Origin: Flavobacterium paronense
Lineage (GTDB): Bacteria; Bacteroidota; Bacteroidia; Flavobacteriales; Flavobacteriaceae
Reading direction: 5' to 3'
Length of the DNA stretch: 64,000 bases
NCBI RefSeq assembly: GCF_030409795.1
Contig: NZ_JAUFQN010000019.1
Coordinates: forward strand, 1,116,001-1,180,000
Part shown: piece by piece, positions 45,061-53,658 of the stretch
How the letters are laid out: each line of letters starts with the position of its first letter
Numbering within the stretch: position 1 is the first letter of the stretch
Position numbers and translations under genes: made by a program
Notes under the pieces: model-generated
The model's input: only the letters and a program-made list of their open reading frames with translations
Told to the model about the DNA's origin: nothing
Databases searched by the model: none

Positions 45061-46317
45061 ATGAAAAAAATTTTATTATTATTGTTTGCAGTCTGTTCTT
45101 TTTCAGGTTATGCTCAAACACCAAGTACTCAGGCAACTCCAATACCCTTGGAGAAAGAATGGGAAGTAACCCCATATGGTTTTATCAGAACCGACTATAT
45201 CTGGGACACACGTCGTTCAGCTCAAGTTCGCGAGTATAACTTAAACCTTTACCCTTTAGACGAGCAACTCGATGCCAATGGGGATGATGTTAACGCAGCA
45301 GGCGCTTCTAACTTTTTATCAGTAGTATCTCGCTTGGGAGTAAAAACAAAAGGACCTAATGTATGGGGTGCAAAAACAACAGGTACTCTTGAAGGTGATT
45401 TCTTTGGAAATACTGAGTCTAGTATTGGTTTGTTCCGTCTACGTCATGCTTATGTTACTTTAGAATGGAAAAAAACCAGCATATTAGTAGGACAAACTTG
45501 GTACCCAACTTTTATTCCTGAAGTAATTCCAGGTGTGGCTAACTTTAGTACTGGTATCATGTTCAACCCTTTTGGTTGGGTATCACAGGTGAGAATAAAA
45601 CAAAACTTCACTAAAGAATTCTCTTTTGCCTTTACGGCTTATAAAGAAAGAGAGTTTACCACTGCAACTGCTACAGGCGGGACACAAAACTCCGCTTCTT
45701 TCAACTCTATGTTACCAACATTGCACGGTCAATTCCAATTCAAAAATAAAAACTGGATAGCTGGTTTAGGCTTTGAATACAAATCATTGCAACCAGTAAC
45801 AGTGAGTAATAATTTGGCTTCTACCGAAAAACTCAATACCACTTCGGTAGTAGGGTATTTAAAATACAGCAACGACAAATTTTATATTAAAGCTTACGGA
45901 ATTACTGGCAAAAACTTATACAATATGGTGATGTTAGGGGGATTTGCTGGCTATACCTTACCAGGAGAAGTTGAAACCTATGAAGGAATTAAAACGACAG
46001 CTATGTGGGTTGATATTGCCAGTAATGGTAAAAGTATAGCGCCAGGCTTGTTCTTTGGGTACACCAAAACAGATGGAGTGAGTAAAGACAATCCTACTGC
46101 CTTGTATGGAAGAGGTTTCTCAGGAACTCGGGGTGTAGATAATGTAATGAGAATATCAGCACGAGTAGATTTCAAACAAAACAAATTCAGAGTGACACCT
46201 GAGTTAGAATATACTGGAGCTACTTGGGGTGACTTAAAACCCGATGTGACTTTTGACGGAAACAACAAGAATGTAGGCAATTTCAGAGCCATGATTTCTT
46301 GTGCTTATACTTTTTAA
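45061..46317 (+). CDS. outer-membrane beta-barrel porin (DcaP-like)
   Basis: The 418-residue protein has a signal peptide (MKKILLLLFAVCSFSGYAQ) and then alternating aromatic/polar beta-strands to a terminal Phe-ending strand (RAMISCAYTF), the usual barrel closure for BamA recognition. Segments such as WEVTPYGFIRTDYIWDTRR, LRHAYVTLEWKKTSILVGQTW and SARVDFKQNKFRVTPELEYT look like DcaP/OprP-type trimeric porins. It likely admits small carboxylates, judging by the downstream transporter and CoA ligases (inference). It is first in a porin-MFS-small membrane protein unit; the MFS gene starts 26 bp downstream. Confidence 0.82.
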   Translation: MKKILLLLFAVCSFSGYAQTPSTQATPIPLEKEWEVTPYGFIRTDYIWDTRRSAQVREYNLNLYPLDEQLDANGDDVNAAGASNFLSVVSRLGVKTKGPNVWGAKTTGTLEGDFFGNTESSIGLFRLRHAYVTLEWKKTSILVGQTWYPTFIPEVIPGVANFSTGIMFNPFGWVSQVRIKQNFTKEFSFAFTAYKEREFTTATATGGTQNSASFNSMLPTLHGQFQFKNKNWIAGLGFEYKSLQPVTVSNNLASTEKLNTTSVVGYLKYSNDKFYIKAYGITGKNLYNMVMLGGFAGYTLPGEVETYEGIKTTAMWVDIASNGKSIAPGLFFGYTKTDGVSKDNPTALYGRGFSGTRGVDNVMRISARVDFKQNKFRVTPELEYTGATWGDLKPDVTFDGNNKNVGNFRAMISCAYTF

Positions 46318-46343
46318 TAAACCAACTAAAATATTTATATAGT

Positions 46344-47882
46344 ATGACTAAAAAATCAACAAAAGGAATCTGGAAAGTAATTTCGGCTTCCTCCTTAGGT
46401 ACGATGATAGAATGGTATGACTTCTACATCTTCGGAAGTTTGGCCGTAGTATTATCTACTAAATTCTTTCCATCGGATAATCCAACTGCAGCGTTCTTAT
46501 CCACATTGGCTACATTTGCCGCTGGTTTTGTAGTGCGTCCATTCGGAGCCTTATTCTTTGGTCGATTGGGAGACCTTATCGGAAGAAAATATACCTTTAT
46601 GGTAACTTTATTATTAATGGGTGGAGCTACTTTCTTAATAGGATGTATCCCAAGTTATGAAACCATAGGTTATATGGCACCAGTTTTAGTATTGGTATTG
46701 CGATTGCTTCAAGGTCTGGCTCTTGGAGGTGAATATGGAGGTGCTGCAACTTATGTAGCAGAACACGCACCAAAAAATCAAAAAGGATATTGGACTTCGT
46801 GGATACAAACTACTGCAACAGTAGGTTTGTTTGTTTCGCTGGTAGTTATCTTAATTACTAAAGGAACACTATCTAAGGAAGCTTTTGACGAGTGGGGATG
46901 GAGAGTACCGTTTTGGGTATCTATTATCATGGTTTTTATCTCATATATGATTAGAAAAAACATGAATGAATCACCAGTTTTTGCTAAAGCTAAAGCAGAA
47001 GGGAAAACTGCAACCAATCCGTTAAAAGAGAGTTTTGGTAACAAATTTAATTTGAAGTTTGTCTTGTTAGCATTATTTGGAGCCACAATGGGACAGGGTG
47101 TTGTTTGGTATACCGGACAGTTTTATGCTATGAGTTTTATGAAGACGGTACAATGTATAGAATCTTCACAAGTAGATACTTTATTGGGGATTGCTTTAAT
47201 TTTCGGAACGCCTTTCTTTGTATTCTTTGGATGGCTAAGTGATAAAATTGGCCGTAAAACTATAATGATGTCAGGACTGTTATTAGCTATTTTTCTTTAC
47301 AGACCTATCTATAGAGCAATGTATACTACCACCGATCTGGCTTTGAAAACAGAAATTGTTGCCAAAACCAAAGTAATACCTTCCATAAAAGAAGTAGATG
47401 CAACCAAAATGGATTCTATTTATACCACAACAAAAATGTATATAGACGGTACTGCTCTAGAAGAAATCAAAACGAAACATTTTGAAGCGGGAAAACTAAT
47501 GTTGGACGACAAAGGCAAAGATAAAATTGAGACTAAAATCACTAAAACGATTACTAATAGCGACCGATGGATGTTAGTATTTCTAGTATTTATTCAAGTG
47601 CTATTCGTAACTATGGTTTATGGTCCGATAGCTGCTTTCTTGGTAGAAATGTTCCCAGTGAAGATAAGATATACGTCAATGTCGTTGCCTTATCATGTTG
47701 GAAATGGTATATTTGGTGGATTACTGCCTGCCATTTCAACGTATTTTGTAACTACTGCCAAAGATGCCGGTGACGTAGAGTTTTACTTAGAAGGATTATG
47801 GTATCCGATTGGAATCGCTGCCGTATGTTTTGTCATCGGAATGATTTACATCGATAGAAAAATTAATACACTTCACGACTAA
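46344..47882 (+). CDS. MHS-family MFS transporter with soluble insert
   Basis: The 512-residue protein belongs to the metabolite:H+ symporter group (ProP, ShiA, KgtP-like): SLGTMIEWYDFYIFGSLA in helix 1, RPFGALFFGRLGDLIGRK in loop 2-3, LALGGEYGGAATYVAEHAP, and a second-half GWLSDKIGRKT. Twelve helices are expected. Between TM8-like GLLLAIFLYRPIYRAM and the next helix (SDRWMLVFLVFIQ) lies a charged insert of about 85 residues (about 320-405) that ordinary ProP-type transporters lack. Substrate is probably a monocarboxylate, judging from context. The ATG at 46344 is preferred to an upstream start overlapping the porin gene. The next gene starts 12 bp later. Confidence 0.85.
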   Translation: MTKKSTKGIWKVISASSLGTMIEWYDFYIFGSLAVVLSTKFFPSDNPTAAFLSTLATFAAGFVVRPFGALFFGRLGDLIGRKYTFMVTLLLMGGATFLIGCIPSYETIGYMAPVLVLVLRLLQGLALGGEYGGAATYVAEHAPKNQKGYWTSWIQTTATVGLFVSLVVILITKGTLSKEAFDEWGWRVPFWVSIIMVFISYMIRKNMNESPVFAKAKAEGKTATNPLKESFGNKFNLKFVLLALFGATMGQGVVWYTGQFYAMSFMKTVQCIESSQVDTLLGIALIFGTPFFVFFGWLSDKIGRKTIMMSGLLLAIFLYRPIYRAMYTTTDLALKTEIVAKTKVIPSIKEVDATKMDSIYTTTKMYIDGTALEEIKTKHFEAGKLMLDDKGKDKIETKITKTITNSDRWMLVFLVFIQVLFVTMVYGPIAAFLVEMFPVKIRYTSMSLPYHVGNGIFGGLLPAISTYFVTTAKDAGDVEFYLEGLWYPIGIAAVCFVIGMIYIDRKINTLHD

Positions 47883-47894
47883 ACACATAACAAT

Positions 47895-48110
47895 ATGAAC
47901 ACATTTAAAAAATATTTAGGAATTGTCTGGATAGCCTTAGCTATGGTAGTGGCTTATTTTGCCATCGGAATCTTTGGAGGAAAACTAACCTCAGGAAAAC
48001 AAGACGATTTGGTTTTCGGAATAATAATATTCTTTATTTTATTACCTCTAGTGGTAACTGGCTTAACCATTTTTGGATGGTATGCCATAACAGATGAGTA
48101 TGAAGATTAA
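47895..48110 (+). CDS. small two-helix membrane protein downstream of the MHS transporter
   Basis: The 71-residue protein has two hydrophobic helices (about residues 8-28 and 40-63) and an acidic end (ITDEYED). It starts 12 bp after the transporter stop and is followed by a terminator, so it is the last gene of the porin unit. Its size and position suggest an accessory subunit of the transporter, but this is inference and I do not assign a family. Confidence 0.75.
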   Translation: MNTFKKYLGIVWIALAMVVAYFAIGIFGGKLTSGKQDDLVFGIIIFFILLPLVVTGLTIFGWYAITDEYED

Positions 48111-48133
48111 ATTTTAAAATTAATTGGTTAGCC

Positions 48134-48161
48134 AAGAGCTCTTAATTTCTTAAGGGCTTTT
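48134..48161 (+). terminator. terminator of the porin-MFS unit
   Basis: AAGAGCTCTTAA (48134-48145) pairs with TTAAGGGCTTTT (48150-48161), a 12-bp stem with two G-U pairs as RNA, followed by T-rich sequence. Confidence 0.75.
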
Positions 48162-48174
48162 GGTTTTAAATGCT

Positions 48175-48369
48175 ATGAAACAAAGACACCAACAAAAATT
48201 AGTAATTATATCAATGGTACTGTTGATTGGATTAAACATTCCAATACTGCTTCTTTTTGACAGTTCGCAATGTGTCATGGGTTTTCCTGTAATTTATATT
48301 TACATTTTTTCGGTTTGGCTGTCTTCTGTTTTGCTTTCTTTTGTCATCATAAAGCGCTACAATGAATAG
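48175..48369 (+). CDS. 64-aa two-helix membrane protein coupled to the SLC5-kinase gene
   Basis: The 64-residue protein (MKQRHQQKLVIISMVLLIGLN start) has two hydrophobic helices (about 9-30 and 38-58) and a short basic end. Its stop overlaps the start of the SLC5-histidine kinase by 8 bp (ATGAATAG), so translation is coupled. Many SLC5 symporters are preceded by a small two-helix partner (for example YjcH before ActP); this may be a miniature equivalent for a sensor symporter. Function is inference. Confidence 0.7.
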   Translation: MKQRHQQKLVIISMVLLIGLNIPILLLFDSSQCVMGFPVIYIYIFSVWLSSVLLSFVIIKRYNE

Positions 48370-51049
48370 TTTCTTTTTATTAATCATATTAGCTTTTTAT
48401 TTGGGAATTCTTTTCATCATTGCGCATTGGGCAGAGAGAAAAGAAAACTCAAAGTGGACAAATAATCCATATATCTATTCGTTGTCTTTAGCTGTTTATT
48501 GTACTGCATGGACATACTATGGTAGCATTGGAGTGGCAGCGAATTCAGGTTTGAGTTACTTGCCGATTTACTTAGGCCCTATAATTATCGCTCCAGCGTG
48601 GATTGTGATTCTCAAGAAAATTATCAGAATATCAAGAGTAAATAAAATATCTAGTATTGCTGATTTTATTTCACTGCGCTATGGCAACAGTCGTTTTTTA
48701 GGGGCTGTAGTTACGATAGTTTGTTTGTTTGGAATTCTTCCTTATATCGCCTTGCAATTAAAGTCAATATCCGAAACGTTTCATTTGGTTACCAATACGA
48801 AGTCGAGTTCAAATGTTTTTGAAGATAGTACAACTTATGTGGCTTTTGCTTTAGCTTTTTTTTCTTCCATTTACGGAACGCGTTATGTAGATGCTTCAGA
48901 AAAACGAAAAGGAATTGTCACCGCTGTAGCTTTAGAAAGCGTCCTGAAGTTGGTTTTCTTCATCATCATCGGAGTATATGTTACGTTCTTTGTTTTTGAT
49001 GGGTTTAATGATATTTATGCGAAAGCATCGCTCTTGGAAAACTTCCATGAAAAGAATACCATTGGCGGTTTGCCACAAGCTATCAATTGGTTTTTCCTGT
49101 GCCTGCTTTCTATGTTTGCCATCTTTTTATTGCCGAGACAATTTCAAGTATCAGTCATCGAAAACAATAGAGAAAACCATGTGAATACTGCGATTTGGTT
49201 GTTTCCTTTGTACCTGTTGCTGTTCAATATTTTTGTGTATCCAATTGCTTGGGGCGGTAATATTTTATTCGAAGGACAAACTGTCAATTCTGATACGTAT
49301 TCTTTATTAATTCCACAGTTTTTTGGAAACAAAACATTGACAGTTATGGTTTTTCTTGGTGGATTTTCAGCGGCCATTTCAATGATTGTTGTTTCTTCTA
49401 TCGGACTTTCCACCATGGTAAGTAACAACTTGATTATTCCTTATGGCTTGTTGGGAAGATTAAAAAATAACGAACAATCGACTATCAACAAAAAGATTGT
49501 CAATATCCGAAAAATTGGAATTTTCTCCTTAATTATAATTGCTTATTTCATCTACCGCTATTTTGGTTTAGATTACAGCTTGTTTTCTATTGGATTAATA
49601 GCTTTTGTAATTATTGCCCAATTAGCGCCTTCCTTTTTCGGTGCCTTATTCTGGAGAAGAGGTTCCAGAACAGGAGCTGTATCTGGATTAATTGTAGGTT
49701 TTGTGATTTGTTTGTATACTTTGCTTGTGCCATATGCTTTAGGAATAACTTCGTCCAATACCTCATTTATAACGGAAGGTTTATTTGGAATAAAGTTATT
49801 AAAACCATTGCAATTATTCGGACTAGATTATCTTCAACCTGTACCTCAAGCGTTGTTTTGGAGTTTGTTTTTTAATTTCATGACTTATGTAGCCGTTTCT
49901 GTTAGTTTCAAAGGAAACTATCGCGAACGTAACTATGCTGAAATGTTTTTGGATATCAACAAATACATCGCGATGCACGAAAATGCTTTTGTATGGAAAG
50001 GAACTGCCTACAGAACTGATATCGAAAAAGTACTGATTAAATTCTTGGGAGAAGTAAGAACCAAGCGTGCCATGAATATTTTTAATTTAAAATATAATAT
50101 TGACAAAGACGCCGAACTAGCCGATGCACGCTTGATTAAGTTTTCAGAAAACCTTTTAACGGGTCACATTGGCACTGCTTCCGCCAAAATTTTAATCTCG
50201 AGTGTAGTCAAAGAAGAGAAAATTACATTACCCGAGGTCTTAAAGATTTTGGAAGAATCTAAAGAGAATATTATCATTAATAAAAAATTGACAGAAACCT
50301 CAAACGAACTTAAGGAAATCTCAGCAAAATTACAGAATGCCAATGCTTCGTTGATGATAAAAGACAAACAAAAAGATGAATTCTTAGATACTGTCACACA
50401 CGAATTAAGAACACCAATAACCGCCATTAGAGCATCGAGTGAAATTTTGTACGATGATGACGAAATCCCTGAAGAATTACGCAAACAGTTTTTACAAAAT
50501 ATTATATCCGAATCGGACCGATTAAACCGACTGATTGATAAGATTTTGGATTTGGAAAAATTTGAAACGGGACGCCAAAAGGCAAACGTTGGATTGTATA
50601 AAGTTTTAGAAACAATTGAAAATGCCATCGAACCTTTGCAACAATTGATAGCTAATAAAAACATTCATATTCACATAGAAGGAAATAACAACTTGAAAGT
50701 TGATTTTGATCAAGACCGAATTGTGCAGGTTGTAACCAATTTGATTTCTAACGCCATTAAGTTTTGTCCCGAAAGTAATGGGTTAATCTCTGTAGCTGTT
50801 TATGACAAATCCAATTATGTTCAGGTAGAAGTAAGCGACAACGGAAAAGGCATCAATGCAAATGATTTTGATATTATTTTTGATAAATTCTATCAGTCAA
50901 CCAATCAGAATTTCAAAAAACCTATAGGTAGCGGATTAGGATTAGCCATTTGCAAACAAATTATAGAACTCCACAAAGGGAAAATTTGGGCAACCAATAA
51001 TACCACAGGTGGCGCTTGTTTAAGTTTTACATTACCCATAAAGCATTAA
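48362..51049 (+). CDS. SLC5 symporter-histidine kinase fusion (CrbS-like)
   Basis: The 895-residue protein joins an SLC5 sodium-solute symporter domain (residues about 1-520, around 12-13 helices; SIADFISLRYG and YALTLxA-type contexts) to a STAC-like linker (about 530-625). A helical stretch and a histidine kinase core follow: H-box THELRTP with His680, N-box NLISNAIKF, G1 DNGKGI and G2 GSGLGL. This is the layout of CrbS, which with CrbR controls acs in Vibrio and Pseudomonas. Acs lies 2.6 kb downstream here, so acetate or a related acid is the likely signal. Unlike CrbS I see no PAS domain between STAC and kinase. The response regulator follows after 97 bp. Confidence 0.88.
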   Translation: MNSFFLLIILAFYLGILFIIAHWAERKENSKWTNNPYIYSLSLAVYCTAWTYYGSIGVAANSGLSYLPIYLGPIIIAPAWIVILKKIIRISRVNKISSIADFISLRYGNSRFLGAVVTIVCLFGILPYIALQLKSISETFHLVTNTKSSSNVFEDSTTYVAFALAFFSSIYGTRYVDASEKRKGIVTAVALESVLKLVFFIIIGVYVTFFVFDGFNDIYAKASLLENFHEKNTIGGLPQAINWFFLCLLSMFAIFLLPRQFQVSVIENNRENHVNTAIWLFPLYLLLFNIFVYPIAWGGNILFEGQTVNSDTYSLLIPQFFGNKTLTVMVFLGGFSAAISMIVVSSIGLSTMVSNNLIIPYGLLGRLKNNEQSTINKKIVNIRKIGIFSLIIIAYFIYRYFGLDYSLFSIGLIAFVIIAQLAPSFFGALFWRRGSRTGAVSGLIVGFVICLYTLLVPYALGITSSNTSFITEGLFGIKLLKPLQLFGLDYLQPVPQALFWSLFFNFMTYVAVSVSFKGNYRERNYAEMFLDINKYIAMHENAFVWKGTAYRTDIEKVLIKFLGEVRTKRAMNIFNLKYNIDKDAELADARLIKFSENLLTGHIGTASAKILISSVVKEEKITLPEVLKILEESKENIIINKKLTETSNELKEISAKLQNANASLMIKDKQKDEFLDTVTHELRTPITAIRASSEILYDDDEIPEELRKQFLQNIISESDRLNRLIDKILDLEKFETGRQKANVGLYKVLETIENAIEPLQQLIANKNIHIHIEGNNNLKVDFDQDRIVQVVTNLISNAIKFCPESNGLISVAVYDKSNYVQVEVSDNGKGINANDFDIIFDKFYQSTNQNFKKPIGSGLGLAICKQIIELHKGKIWATNNTTGGACLSFTLPIKH

Positions 51050-51146
51050 CCATGAAATCGCCATTAACAACAAGTTTGCGCAAGCAAATGCCAATAAATA
51101 AAAAGGCGATATCATATATGACCACTAACAAATATATTTCACATAT

Positions 51147-51512
51147 ATGAAAAAGATTTTAATTGTTGACGATGAACCTAATATTGTAATGTCGCTCGAG
51201 TATACTTTCAAAAAAAACAACTTTGAAGTGTATATTGCACGTGATGGTCAGGAAGCTTTGGATATTTTAAAAACACAGTTCCCAGATATAATCATACTCG
51301 ATATCATGATGCCTTTGGTAGACGGATTTGAAACCATTCAACAAATCAAGAAGAATGAAAAACTCAATCATTGCAAAGTGATTTTTCTCTCAGCCAAAAA
51401 TAAAGAAAGCGACATCGAAAAAGGAATGGCACTTGGCGCAGATGCCTATTTAACCAAACCTTTTTCACTTAAAAAAGTTGTCGAACAAGTAAACCAATTA
51501 CTGGAAAGATAA
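51147..51512 (+). CDS. receiver-only response regulator
   Basis: The 121-residue protein is a complete CheY-like receiver domain: acidic pair D8-D9, phospho-acceptor Asp52 (IIILDIMMP), Ser82 and Lys104 (LTKPF). There is no output domain; the frame stops 17 residues after the conserved Lys. It is the natural partner of the kinase 97 bp upstream. Classical CrbR proteins carry a LuxR-type HTH, so here the phosphoryl signal must pass to another protein or to a phosphorelay. An interaction with the InsA-like HTH protein is one possibility. Overlapping TCATATATGA-type palindromes (51112-51121 and around 51140-51150) precede the start. Confidence 0.88.
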   Translation: MKKILIVDDEPNIVMSLEYTFKKNNFEVYIARDGQEALDILKTQFPDIIILDIMMPLVDGFETIQQIKKNEKLNHCKVIFLSAKNKESDIEKGMALGADAYLTKPFSLKKVVEQVNQLLER

Positions 51513-51582
51513 AATTTAAATAAACATTTATGGGATGCTATTTTGTCTTTTTCTTTTGAAATGGATTTCATAACTACACTCA

Positions 51583-51603
51583 CAACTATAGAAAAATAAC
51601 AAT
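51583..51603 (+). promoter_or_regulatory. acetate-locus element overlapping the prpE start codon
   Basis: CAACTATAG then AAAAATAACAAT: the core AACTATAG and the terminal TA-x-CAAT are kept, 15 of 21 positions identical to the acs copy. The final AT is part of the ATG at 51602. This is the weakest of the four copies. Confidence 0.4.
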
Positions 51604-53497
51604 GAACTATCAAGAATTATACAATCAAAGTATACAAAATCCAGCGAAATTTTGGACAGAACAAGCCAATGAAATAGATTGGTATACCAAACCGCAACAA
51701 ATACTATCAGCTGATGAAACAGGTTATCCGTTATGGTACAAAGACGGAAATTTAAATGCTTGCTACTTAGCTATAGACAAACATATTAACGATGGTTTTG
51801 GTGACCAAATTGCCATCATTTACGATTCACCGGTTACGCAAACGGTAAAAAAATATACCTACAACGAAGTGAAATCTGAAGTGGCAAGATTAGCAGGAGG
51901 CTTATTGTCATTAGGTTTAAAAAAAGGAAACACAGCAATTATTTATATGCCTATGATTCCGCAGGCAACTTTTGCTATGTTGGCTTGCGCCCGAATAGGT
52001 GTAACACATTCTGTTGTTTTTGGTGGATTCGCCCCACATGAATTAGCAATACGTATCGATGATTGTAAACCAAGAATAATAATAACTGCATCCTCCGGAA
52101 TTGAAATCGACCGACTAATCGCTTACAAGCCTTTAGTAGATGAAGCCATTGCATTGGCAACACACAAACCCAAAAAAGTTGTTATTCTAAACAGAAAACT
52201 AGGAGCCAGAATTCCGTTCAAAAAATATGATGTCGATTATGATGCATTAGTTTACGGTTCGGAGGAAGCTGAATGTGTGCCGGTAGAAACTACACATCCA
52301 TTGTATGTTTTATATACATCAGGCACCACAGGTAAACCAAAAGGAATCGTTCGTGACACCGGTGGTTATGCTGTAGCTTTAAAATTCTCCATGGAAAAGA
52401 TTTATGGTGTCAAACCAGGAGAAGTTTTTTGGGCCGCTTCCGATGTAGGTTGGGTAGTTGGTCACAGTTTTATTGTTTACGGACCATTAATTAATAGAAA
52501 TACAACTATAGTTTTCGAAGGCAAACCTATCAGGACTCCGGATGCAAGTACGTTTTGGAGAGTTATTGCGGAACACAAAGTAAGCGTAATGTTTACAGCT
52601 CCAACTGCTATTCGCGCCATCAAAAAAGAAGATCCCAACGGTGAGTTTATAAAAAAATACGATTTGTCAAGTTTAAGAACCCAATTCTTAGCAGGCGAGC
52701 GTTGTGATGTGGCTACTTTAGAATGGTATCGAGAGCACATTCCTGTTCCGGCAATCGATCATTGGTGGCAAACGGAGTCGGGCTGGCCCATGATATGCAA
52801 TATGATGGGTGTCGAATATCTACCGATAAAACCAGGTTCTTCAGGAAAAGCCGTTTCGGGTTATAATATTAAAATTCTTGGTGAAGAAGGACAAGAATTA
52901 GGCCCCAATGAAGAAGGGTATGTAGTCATAAAACTGCCTTTGCCTCCCGGAACATTATTAGATATTTGGAACGATAACGAACGCTTTCAAGCGGGCTATT
53001 TGAATAAATATCCAGGTTATTACTTTTCTGGTGATGGCGGTTATATTGATGAAGATAATTATATTTTCATAACAGGCAGAGTAGATGATGTAATTAATGT
53101 GGCAGGTCACCGTTTGTCTACAGCCGAAATGGAAGAAATAGTGGCTTCACATCATGCCGTTGCGGAATGTGCCGTAATTGGCATTAACGATGAATTAAAA
53201 GGACAAATTCCACTGGCTTTGGTCGTCAGCAAACATGGCGAAACGATAGAACATTTTCAATTGCAATATGAAATTGTACAATTAGTAAGAGAACAAATCG
53301 GTGCTGTGGCTTCCTTGAGAGATGTAGTAATAGTTGAACGATTACCCAAAACACGTTCCGGAAAAATATTGCGCAAATTATTGCGTAGCATTGCTGATGG
53401 TGAGAATTTCCAAATCCCATCAACCATTGATGATGAAGCTATTATTGATGAAGTAAAAGGAGTATTGGAAATAGCAAAGATTGGTTCTTTCAAATAA
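51602..53497 (+). CDS. prpE: propionyl-CoA synthetase-like (PrpE/ACSS3-type) acyl-CoA ligase
   Basis: The 631-residue adenylate-forming enzyme has the loop YTSGTTGKPKGIVRDTGGYAV, and the VRD-x-GG wording together with DVGWVVGHSFIVYGPL is typical of PrpE/ACSS3 rather than Acs. The A8 hinge (TGRVDDVINVAGHRLST) and the catalytic Lys in KTRSGKILRK are intact; that Lys is the usual acetylation switch in this family. It should activate propionate or another short acid to its CoA ester. It lies between the two-component genes and acs, each with its own upstream element. Confidence 0.85.
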   Translation: MNYQELYNQSIQNPAKFWTEQANEIDWYTKPQQILSADETGYPLWYKDGNLNACYLAIDKHINDGFGDQIAIIYDSPVTQTVKKYTYNEVKSEVARLAGGLLSLGLKKGNTAIIYMPMIPQATFAMLACARIGVTHSVVFGGFAPHELAIRIDDCKPRIIITASSGIEIDRLIAYKPLVDEAIALATHKPKKVVILNRKLGARIPFKKYDVDYDALVYGSEEAECVPVETTHPLYVLYTSGTTGKPKGIVRDTGGYAVALKFSMEKIYGVKPGEVFWAASDVGWVVGHSFIVYGPLINRNTTIVFEGKPIRTPDASTFWRVIAEHKVSVMFTAPTAIRAIKKEDPNGEFIKKYDLSSLRTQFLAGERCDVATLEWYREHIPVPAIDHWWQTESGWPMICNMMGVEYLPIKPGSSGKAVSGYNIKILGEEGQELGPNEEGYVVIKLPLPPGTLLDIWNDNERFQAGYLNKYPGYYFSGDGGYIDEDNYIFITGRVDDVINVAGHRLSTAEMEEIVASHHAVAECAVIGINDELKGQIPLALVVSKHGETIEHFQLQYEIVQLVREQIGAVASLRDVVIVERLPKTRSGKILRKLLRSIADGENFQIPSTIDDEAIIDEVKGVLEIAKIGSFK

Positions 53498-53658
53498 AAA
53501 AAATAGGGCACAGAACATAGAAAACAGAAGTTATTCCCGAAAACTGCTTAGCCTATTTTCTTTACGCTTAACTATAGTTATTTAGCAATAAAATTTAACT
53601 AAACTTCAATAGAATATTTATATTTACATAACAAAATGATAATAAAATTAGATTTACA
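53498..53658. other. acs upstream region
   Basis: This 161-bp spacer carries the best-preserved copy of the acetate-locus element at 53569-53589. I see no TAnnTTTG box that fits the acs start and no strong terminator for prpE. Confidence 0.6.
53569..53589 (+). promoter_or_regulatory. acetate-locus element before acs (reference copy)
   Basis: A perfect 12-bp palindrome TAACTATAGTTA (53569-53580) followed by TTTAGCAAT (53581-53589), 69 bp before the acs ATG. Three related copies lie before the InsA-like gene (inverted), the porin and prpE. Likely an operator for a dimeric regulator. Confidence 0.65.
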
